A stretch of DNA of 8,384 nt from an uncultured Clostridium sp. (GTDB taxonomy: Bacteria; Bacillota; Clostridia; Lachnospirales; Lachnospiraceae): positions 1-8,384 of the forward strand of contig CALELW010000269.1 in the NCBI GenBank assembly GCA_937902905.1, in the 5' to 3' direction. The notes under the pieces were generated by a model. The model saw only the letters and a program-made list of their open reading frames with translations, had not been told where the DNA came from and did no database searches. Position 1 is the stretch's first letter. The number at the start of each line of letters is the position of its first letter. A program made the translations under genes and the position numbers. Below are positions 5,309-8,384 of this stretch, one piece after another.

Positions 5309-6031
5309 ATGAAAAATATTGTTAAATATATCAGTATCTTCATAACAGGCACGGTCATATTAATGAGTGGATGCGGAAATACAAATGACGCAGTAGCAGA
5401 TGCATCACTAGCAATGCTTGGAATCAAAGAAAATCAAATCATCAAAAGTGATAAAGACAAAATAGAAGATACGAATTACATTTTAGAAACAAACTATAAG
5501 GGCAACAACATGCCTGTCGAATTATATGACACAGAATTCAAAAAATCAAAATACTACATTTCAAACAAAGATTTTTTGGATGTGCTCAACAAAAAGAAAA
5601 CTAATGCTCAAAAATATATTGATTCTGCAAAGGATTTCACGTCCACAATATTCGGAAACAATTATAATGACATTCTTGCAAATCAAGATACATTTACAGA
5701 ATCACTAAACGGATTTTTGGTTGGAAGAGAATATTTTGAATCGGAAAAATCAGACCTTGTAGATAATCTAATGCAAGCATATGTAGACAACAAATTAGAA
5801 ATGACAGCGGATTTCGAAACAGATGAAAGTTTAATCTATAATGATGTGCTTTATTATATTCGTGGTGTTGTAGAGATTACAAAAAGGGGAGGTAATGCTA
5901 AAGACTATGAAAAAGTGTTTGGTATTAAAACTGCAAAAAATGAAACAGTAAAATTAATGGTTGAATACTCATTTGAACCGGGCAATCCGCAAGGTATTGT
6001 CGGAATCAATGTAATGGGATATATTGAATAA
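5309..6031 (+). CDS. Lipoprotein of unknown function, 240 aa
   Basis: The N-terminus has a classic lipoprotein signal: Lys2-Lys6 basic head, hydrophobic core (YISIFITGTVILM), and MSG-Cys22 as the lipobox, followed by an Asn-, Asp- and Ala-rich linker (GNTNDAVADASLAM). The mature part is rich in Lys, Asn and Asp and largely hydrophilic. A central region (residues about 90-155) contains helices around NGFLVGREYFESEKSDLVDNLMQAYVDNKLEM. It ends with strand-like segments (TVKLMVEYSFEP, GIVGINVMGYIE), as in NTF2-like or similar extracellular domains, but no family is identifiable. Translation starts at the ATG at 5309 after AAAAGGAGA. The protein is expected on the outer face of the membrane. It is followed after 17 bp by the 84-aa gene. 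Confidence 0.82.
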   Translation: MKNIVKYISIFITGTVILMSGCGNTNDAVADASLAMLGIKENQIIKSDKDKIEDTNYILETNYKGNNMPVELYDTEFKKSKYYISNKDFLDVLNKKKTNAQKYIDSAKDFTSTIFGNNYNDILANQDTFTESLNGFLVGREYFESEKSDLVDNLMQAYVDNKLEMTADFETDESLIYNDVLYYIRGVVEITKRGGNAKDYEKVFGIKTAKNETVKLMVEYSFEPGNPQGIVGINVMGYIE

Positions 6032-6048
6032 CGGAGGTTTTAAAAATT

Positions 6049-6303
6049 ATGAGAGAAAAAGAATACATGGAATACATTAAAAAAACAGTTCTTATGGCAG
6101 AGCAGGAAGCTATGAAAGAAAAACTGAATGCAACTGGCAGTGACGCGGACAGTATTAGAGCAAAAGCAGATGGAGTATTGGCGTTAAGCAAAATTCTCAG
6201 GGAAACAATTGACGATTATAACGAGGGAAAAGAAGTTTCAAAAACTGTATCGGATAAACCACTCGATGGTCTGTATATTGCCGAAGAATTACCAATTGCA
6301 TAA
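6049..6303 (+). CDS. Hypothetical helical protein, 84 aa
   Basis: The product is mostly one long charged helix (KEYMEYIKKTVLMAEQEAMKEKLNAT, then SDADSIRAKADGVLALSKILRETIDDYN). It is followed by a polar tail (EGKEVSKTVSDKPLDGLYIAEELPIA) that may be unfolded. There is no signal peptide, so it is cytoplasmic. The ATG at 6049 has GGAGG eleven bases upstream, at the end of the lipoprotein gene, so it is probably translated from the same mRNA. I see no recognised domain. The helical part could mediate oligomerisation. The unit ends at the bidirectional terminator 6317-6358. Confidence 0.72.
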   Translation: MREKEYMEYIKKTVLMAEQEAMKEKLNATGSDADSIRAKADGVLALSKILRETIDDYNEGKEVSKTVSDKPLDGLYIAEELPIA

Positions 6304-6316
6304 TGACAACTGAAAT

Positions 6317-6358
6317 AAAAAAGCTATCATGCAATTATAGATGCACGATAGCTTTTTT
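6317..6358. terminator. Bidirectional intrinsic terminator between convergent units
   Basis: A 17-position stem (AAAAAAGCTATC-A-TGCA and TGCA-C-GATAGCTTTTTT) has one mismatch on the plus strand that becomes a G-U pair on the minus strand. It is flanked by T runs in both directions (TTTTTTATTTTT on plus, TTTTTTATTTC on minus). It ends the lipoprotein unit from the left and the 98-aa gene unit from the right. Confidence 0.88.
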
Positions 6359-6375
6359 ATTTTTGCGATGTAATC

Positions 6376-6672
6376 TTAAAGTTCCTTGTAATATCCAATA
6401 ACTTCAATGTCATCTTCATCGACTTCATTGTAAAATGGCTTGTATACGCCATTGCTCGTATGGTAGGTTTCTCCGTTCCATTCGCGGTCAATCAAAATTG
6501 TACCATCTTCCAAATATTTTGGCGAGCAGTGGTCAAGACCGTATGTAGAAATGTCTGGAAACTTGCTTTCAAATTCCGATTTTGTAAGTTCCTCAATAAT
6601 ATCCATTTCTTTTCCGGTAGATGATAAATGACGTGCGCCATTTTCCCATTTTTCATACTTTACAGTTTTCAT
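6376..6672 (-). CDS. Hypothetical protein, 98 aa
   Basis: The chosen ATG at 6672 follows AAAGGAGATA; a TTG two codons upstream has no better site. The protein (MKTVKYEKWENGARHL...) contains a helix (MDIIEELTKSEFESKF) and a segment of strands and turns (DGTILIDREWNGETYHTSNGVYKPFY). It ends with an acidic stretch and a short terminal strand (EDDIEVIGYYKEL). The layout suggests a small beta-sheet protein. It is not recognised, cytoplasmic and acidic. It follows the 140-aa gene by 15 bp in the same unit. Confidence 0.72.
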   Translation of the reverse strand: MKTVKYEKWENGARHLSSTGKEMDIIEELTKSEFESKFPDISTYGLDHCSPKYLEDGTILIDREWNGETYHTSNGVYKPFYNEVDEDDIEVIGYYKEL

Positions 6673-6687
6673 ACTCAATATCTCCTT

Positions 6688-7110
6688 TCAAGATAAATAA
6701 TAAGTTCCGTTTGCGATTGCAGAAGCTATGGCTTTGCACATATCTTTCCATGTAAGAAAAACTTCATGTTCAACACCATTTTCTACATAACTACATTCTA
6801 ACTGTTTACCTTTCGCATAGCAAATGGTACTAAAAGAATGAATGTAATTTTCTTTATTCTGTCGTCCGCTAAAACCGCCGATTCCATATTCTTCCTTTAG
6901 AAAATCAACTTTTTCACTCATGGAATGATTCTCTGAGAAAAAGTTGAAAATTCTTTGTTTGCCATTTACGGATAGCGAACCGTAATTAACCAAATCATTC
7001 ATAAAATCATATGGCAGTGGCATTACGGATGGAGTTGTCGCAGTAGTAAAGCTTCCTACAATATCAAAAATAGACAACTGACCTTCACATTCATAATTTG
7101 CTGATAACAT
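6688..7110 (-). CDS. 140-aa protein with a YGIGG block known from large mobile-element helicase/methylase proteins
   Basis: Residues 44-140 hold, in order: GSLSVNGKQRIFNFF, a helix, FLKEEYGIGG (70-79), a variable segment (GRQNKENYIHSFSTICYAKGK), and then LTWKDMCKAIASAIANGTYYL (119-139). From memory, the FLK-EYG-GG ... LSW-x-x-V ... I-x-x-G-x-YL pattern appears inside very large helicase or N6-methylase proteins carried by clostridial conjugative elements. Here it stands alone without helicase or methylase motifs. The N-terminus has QLSIFDIV (11-18), which looks like a sliding-clamp-binding motif (consensus QLSLF). The ATG at 7110 has only a weak ribosome site (GCGAGATGAGG). Loss of the rest of a larger protein or an independent small domain protein are both possible. 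Confidence 0.7.
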   Translation of the reverse strand: MLSANYECEGQLSIFDIVGSFTTATTPSVMPLPYDFMNDLVNYGSLSVNGKQRIFNFFSENHSMSEKVDFLKEEYGIGGFSGRQNKENYIHSFSTICYAKGKQLECSYVENGVEHEVFLTWKDMCKAIASAIANGTYYLS

Positions 7111-7141
7111 AGCCTCATCTCGCTTTCTATATTGTAAGTAT

Positions 7142-7170
7142 ATTATACCATAATTATACTAAAATGTCAA
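7142..7170 (-). promoter_or_regulatory. Minus-strand promoter of the YGIGG protein unit
   Basis: TTGACA (7165-7170), a 17-bp spacer and TATAAT (7142-7147) with TATGG ahead of the -10. A second GTATAAT lies 11 bp upstream of the GTATAAT spanning the -10 (plus-strand ATTATAC at 7142 and 7153). Confidence 0.9.
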
Positions 7171-7185
7171 TATGAAAATAGGCAT

Positions 7186-7225
7186 AAAAAGAAAGCAGGG
7201 AGAACAGTGGCAAAACTGTTCTCCC
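7186..7225 (-). terminator. Terminator hairpin of the 80-nt RNA, copy 1 of a repeated element
   Basis: An 11-bp perfect stem (7198-7208 with 7215-7225) has the loop GGCAAA on the plus strand and TTTGCC on the minus strand. It is followed on the minus strand by TGCTTTCTTTTT. The near-identical copy at 7311-7350 ends the next RNA. Confidence 0.8.
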
Positions 7226-7268
7226 TTTATGAGGTAATCTGCTGTAACGGAAGTTCCAACAGATTATT
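7186..7268 (-). ncRNA. Small RNA candidate, about 80 nt
   Basis: A promoter at 7275-7303 predicts a start near 7268. From there the minus strand reads a first hairpin, AATCTGTTG pairing with CAGCAGATT (7265-7257 with 7244-7236; one G-U pair, 12-base loop), then an unpaired UACCUCAUAAA, then the terminator hairpin GGGAGAACAGT / ACTGTTCTCCC with loop TTTGCC (7225-7198), then CTTTCTTTTT. No start codon with a ribosome site lies inside it. This is the typical architecture of a regulatory small RNA: stem, single-stranded seed, terminator. It is not a named family that I recognise. The unpaired region could pair with GAGGT-type ribosome binding sites. Confidence 0.7.
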
Positions 7269-7274
7269 AATTAT

Positions 7275-7303
7275 TTTATACCATAAACACAATTAAAAGT
7301 CAA
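7275..7303 (-). promoter_or_regulatory. Minus-strand promoter of the 80-nt RNA
   Basis: TTGACT (7298-7303), a 17-bp spacer ending in TTATGG, and TATAAA (7275-7280). It differs from the protein-gene promoters only in one base at each hexamer and has no open reading frame behind it before the terminator at 7186-7225. Confidence 0.85.
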
Positions 7304-7310
7304 TAATTAA

Positions 7311-7350
7311 TAAAAGAAAGCTGGGAGAGCGGTGGCAAAACCGTTCTCCC
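7311..7350 (-). terminator. Terminator hairpin of the long structured RNA, copy 2
   Basis: Stem 7323-7333 with 7340-7350, loop GGCAAA on the plus strand, one G-U pair on the plus strand and an A-C mismatch on the minus strand. It is followed on the minus strand by AGCTTTCTTTTATT. It lies directly before the -35 box of the 80-nt RNA promoter at 7303. Confidence 0.78.
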
Positions 7351-7541
7351 TTTTATGAGGTTCAAAATTAACTTATAAGCATTTATAATCAAATTATTTG
7401 TAATCGTAATCAAGCGCATCTGGGATATTGTAAAAAAATGCTTTTTACGGAGAAATTATCGTCCTTCAAAATGTTGGGGTATTGAGAAACGTACAAATAC
7501 AGGTGCGCTTGATTACAATTGCAAATGTATATTTAATTCAT
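7312..7541 (-). ncRNA. Structured RNA candidate, about 230 nt, with a 27-position closing stem
   Basis: From the promoter at 7548-7576 the minus-strand transcript reaches the terminator at 7311-7350. Positions 7500-7526 and 7396-7422 form a 27-position inverted repeat. Its core, TGCGCTTGATTACAATTGCA (7504 on) and its near-complement (7398-7418), contains 21 positions with one C-A mismatch and one G-U pair. The 77-base inner part (7423-7499) includes a 7-bp hairpin, GTAAAAA / TTTTTAC with a 5-base loop. A further small hairpin (TTATAA-ATGC-TTATAA) lies between the long stem and the terminator. No ribosome site plus start was found, so I call it noncoding. It does not resemble 6S RNA, tmRNA, RNase P or a riboswitch that I can recognise. 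Confidence 0.7.
7396..7526. repeat. 27-position near-perfect inverted repeat with 77-base spacer
   Basis: Arms 7396-7422 and 7500-7526 are complementary except at the T-G position 7419/7503 (A-C on the minus strand), the C-A position 7401/7521 region and one wobble, so most of the arm pairs. Such length is well above what is needed for a terminator. It is either the closing stem of the RNA described for this region or a DNA-level element such as a recombination or replication site. Confidence 0.85.
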
Positions 7542-7547
7542 AGGTGC

Positions 7548-7576
7548 ATTATACCATACTAATACCATAAAGTCAA
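7548..7576 (-). promoter_or_regulatory. Minus-strand promoter of the 230-nt structured RNA
   Basis: TTGACT (7571-7576), a 17-bp spacer and TATAAT (7548-7553) preceded by TATGG. The spacer carries a second TATGGTAT on the minus strand (plus ATACCATA 7562-7569), exactly 11 bp from the copy at the -10 (7551-7558). Confidence 0.88.
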
Positions 7577-7597
7577 TGGTAAATTTTATCTTTATGA

Positions 7598-7615
7598 GGG
7601 CGGATATTTCCGCCC
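7598..7615 (-). terminator. GC-rich hairpin at the end of the small-peptide mRNA
   Basis: GGGCGGA-TATT-TCCGCCC (7598-7604 with 7609-7615) is a 7-bp GC-rich stem with a 4-base loop. It is followed on the minus strand by TCATAAAGATAAAATTT, which is only weakly T-rich, so termination efficiency is uncertain. Its position, 22 bp before the next -35 box, matches the other terminators. Confidence 0.5.
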
Positions 7616-7765
7616 CGCAATACAAAGTACATCACTGTTCAATCGCATAATTCATCACGCCATACCGCTTTATCTTTTGAATAATTAATTAATAGTTTCT
7701 ATCGGTGCGTAAAATGAAATTACCATGCAACTCAAGCCGATGCAACAAAGTATTGCATTGAAGAA

Positions 7766-7855
7766 TTAATAAACAGCTACAATAGAACTTAAGACCAGTA
7801 ACGTAGGAATAATAGAATAGGAAAGTGTCTTAAGTAACATTGTTAAATAGGTCAT
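7766..7855 (-). CDS. 29-aa hydrophobic peptide, possible small membrane protein or type I toxin-like peptide
   Basis: Minus-strand AAAAGGAG (7866-7873) lies ten bases before the ATG at 7855. A second in-frame ATG at 7864 leaves only one base after GGAG and would give 32 aa, so the 29-aa form is preferred. The peptide reads MTYLTMLLKTLSYS and then IIPTLLVLSSIVAVY: one charged residue (Lys9), then a 15-residue hydrophobic stretch suited to a single membrane span. The mRNA has a 9-bp internal stem, ACTTAAGAC with GTCTTAAGT, within the coding part, and a hairpin (ATGCAA-loop-TTGCAT) after the stop, then over 100 bases of noncoding RNA to the hairpin at 7598-7615. A tiny hydrophobic peptide in a long structured mRNA is typical of type I toxins, but no antisense RNA has been proven. 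Confidence 0.6.
   Translation of the reverse strand: MTYLTMLLKTLSYSIIPTLLVLSSIVAVY
7793..7835. repeat. 9-bp inverted repeat inside the small-peptide gene
   Basis: ACTTAAGAC (about 7787-7795) and GTCTTAAGT (about 7827-7835) are perfect complements about 31 bases apart. In the transcript they would pair and place the middle of the coding region in a stem-loop. This is compatible with translational control, but the short length leaves room for chance. Confidence 0.55.
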
Positions 7856-7898
7856 GTTTTTCATTCTCCTTTTGAATCAATTATTAACTTATGAAAAC

Positions 7899-7927
7899 AT
7901 TATACCATAACAATGTCGATACGTCAA
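7899..7927 (-). promoter_or_regulatory. Minus-strand promoter of the small-peptide unit
   Basis: TTGACG (7922-7927), a 17-bp spacer ending in TTATGG, and TATAAT (7899-7904). The expected start near 7892 gives a leader of about 37 bases before the peptide ATG. Its -35 box is one base away from that of the plus-strand promoter at 7929-7957. Confidence 0.88.
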
Positions 7928-7928
7928 G

Positions 7929-7957
7929 TAGACATTGTAAATTTTACATGATATAAT
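7929..7957 (+). promoter_or_regulatory. Plus-strand promoter of a short RNA unit, back to back with the small-peptide promoter
   Basis: TAGACA (7929-7934), a 17-bp spacer and TATAAT (7952-7957), with TGA before the -10 giving a TG extended -10. Overlapping its -10 and reaching past it, TAATGGTATT occurs twice in tandem (7954-7963 and 7965-7974), an 11-base period. Confidence 0.8.
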
Positions 7958-7963
7958 GGTATT

Positions 7964-8034
7964 GTAATGGTATTATCTGTTTATCTTTACTCTCATATGA
8001 ATGCCTGCCGTATTATCGGTAGGCATTCTTTAAA
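7964..8034 (+). ncRNA. Short RNA or leader candidate, about 70 nt
   Basis: From the promoter at 7929-7957 transcription would begin near 7964 and meet the terminator at 7999-8031, giving about 70 bases. No start codon with a ribosome site is inside. It could be a stand-alone small RNA or a premature-termination leader for the secreted-protein gene at 8108. It shows no clear complementarity to the peptide mRNA beyond short pyrimidine runs. Confidence 0.5.
7999..8031 (+). terminator. Plus-strand intrinsic terminator between the promoter and the secreted-protein gene
   Basis: GAATGCCTGCCG and CGGTAGGCATTC form a 12-bp stem with one G-U pair and loop TATTAT, followed by TTTAAAT. It lies 77 bp before the secreted-protein start and either ends a short RNA or acts as an attenuator for that gene. 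Confidence 0.8.
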
Positions 8035-8052
8035 TAAAAGAAAATTATAGTA

Positions 8053-8074
8053 GTATCATAATTAATAATGATAC
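8053..8074. promoter_or_regulatory. Palindromic operator-like site upstream of the secreted-protein gene
   Basis: GTATCAT (8053-8059) and ATGATAC (8068-8074) surround ATTAAT, so 20 of 22 positions are symmetric. It lies 34 bp before the secreted-protein start, as expected for a dimeric repressor site. No consensus promoter was found between the terminator and the gene, so its target is not certain. Confidence 0.45.
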
Positions 8075-8107
8075 CGTCACGGCTTATTAAAATTAAGAAG
8101 GGGTTCT

Positions 8108-8384
8108 ATGAGAACAAAAATTACTATAACAGCAATGGCAATGTGCTTATGCGTAACATTGAATAACAATATGATTGTTTCTGCAAAAGAAACAGACTTA
8201 AATGATGACGTATTGAATGCAACGTTGTTGATGGAAGATTTATTAAATGAACAATATTCAGAAGCAGTAAATCAAGTTGAACAGGATATTAAGTATAATG
8301 GATGGAATTATACGTTAACAATGGATACATTCTATAACAATGGAAATCCATATGAAAACCTCGATTATCAAAAAACGATTGCAA
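8108..8384 (+). CDS. Secreted protein, N-terminal 92 aa, cut by the window edge
   Basis: The ATG at 8108 follows AAGGGG with four bases between. The N-terminus has a Sec signal peptide: Arg2 and Lys4, hydrophobic core (ITITAMAMCLCVTL), and a VSA-Lys cleavage site after Ala26. There is no lipobox. The visible mature part begins KETDLNDDVLNATLLMEDLLNEQYSEAVNQVEQDI, an acidic predicted helix pair, followed by a more beta-like, Tyr- and Asn-rich part (YNGWNYTLTMDTFYNN). The product is exported across the membrane and could be a surface or secreted factor of the element. The rest lies outside the window, and no family can be named. A terminator and a palindrome lie between it and the nearest plus-strand promoter. 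Confidence 0.75.
   Translation, partial: MRTKITITAMAMCLCVTLNNNMIVSAKETDLNDDVLNATLLMEDLLNEQYSEAVNQVEQDIKYNGWNYTLTMDTFYNNGNPYENLDYQKTIA

Larger units (their letters stand above)
7186..7361. repeat. Two approximately 50-bp near-identical direct repeats
   Basis: Copy 1 (7186-7235) and copy 2 (7311-7361) share AAAGAAAGC, the hairpin arms, the GGCAAA loop and CTTTATGAGGT, and differ at a handful of positions. One A-to-G change in the left arm (copy 2) is matched by a T-to-C change in the right arm, keeping that pair. They lie 125 bp apart, each closing an RNA unit, so the arrangement looks like duplication of a terminator cassette. Confidence 0.85.

Noticed and set aside
7312..7541. Retron msr-msd RNA
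   Set aside because: A long closing stem is present, but no reverse transcriptase gene lies on either side in the window.
7312..7541. 6S RNA or tmRNA
   Set aside because: It lacks the central-bubble rod shape of 6S RNA, the tRNA-like ends and the tag reading frame of tmRNA.
7620..7765. Further coding sequence after the 29-aa peptide
   Set aside because: Only frames under ten codons with no ribosome sites; treated as 3' untranslated RNA.
7753..7783. Antisense promoter against the 29-aa peptide gene
   Set aside because: The -35 (TTGCAT) is poor, the spacing is 19 bp, and no terminator follows on the plus strand; kept only as a possibility in the findings.
7140..8107. CRISPR array
   Set aside because: The only repeats are two 50-bp terminator copies 125 bp apart; there are no regular short repeats with unique spacers and no cas gene.

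Overview
The window is AT-rich, low-GC Gram-positive DNA. Ribosome binding sites are strong (AAAGGAG, GGAGGT), sigma-A promoters have an extended -10, and terminators are tight intrinsic hairpins. Most genes encode small, unrecognised, acidic or Cys-rich proteins. One 140-aa protein carries an FLKEEYGIGG...LTW block that I associate, from memory, with the large helicase/methylase proteins of mobile elements in gut Clostridia. My best guess is accessory DNA (large plasmid, integrative conjugative element or large prophage) of a Lachnospiraceae-like host. No replication, structural-phage, transposase or conjugation gene is present to prove which.

Layout. Positions 1-5240 hold five minus-strand units of one to four small genes: P1348 drives the genes at 1316, 1125, 907 and 528; P2343 those at 2281 and 1925; P3523 those at 3486 and 2648; P4184 those at 4157 and 3974; P5212 those at 5178 and 4743. 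Each unit except the first, which runs towards the window edge, ends in a visible hairpin terminator. The terminators at 2382, 3561 and 4228 stop only about 10-15 bp from the next unit's -35 box. At 5212-5279 the P5212 promoter stands back to back with a plus-strand promoter for a lipoprotein gene (5309-6031) and an 84-aa gene (6049-6303). A bidirectional terminator at 6317-6358 separates these from a further minus unit (7110-6688 and 6672-6376).

The stretch 7140-8107 has almost no protein coding but is dense in transcription signals. It holds three tandem minus-strand units: an approximately 80-nt sRNA candidate; an approximately 230-nt RNA closed by a 27-position near-perfect stem; and an mRNA for a 29-aa hydrophobic peptide. 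Back to back with the last is a short plus-strand promoter-terminator unit. A secreted protein gene starts at 8108 and leaves the window.

Ten promoters share the 11-base block TATGGTATAAT (one ends in A), and all nine minus-strand ones have a 17-bp spacer. Several carry a second GGTAT/GTATAAT-like copy exactly 11 bp upstream, one helical turn away. This suggests a common regulator or one shared promoter cassette. Several starts were moved to agree with Shine-Dalgarno sites, and two genes under 60 aa (56 aa at 3987-4157 and 29 aa at 7766-7855) were added by reading the sequence. Functional assignments are few because most proteins are not recognisable.
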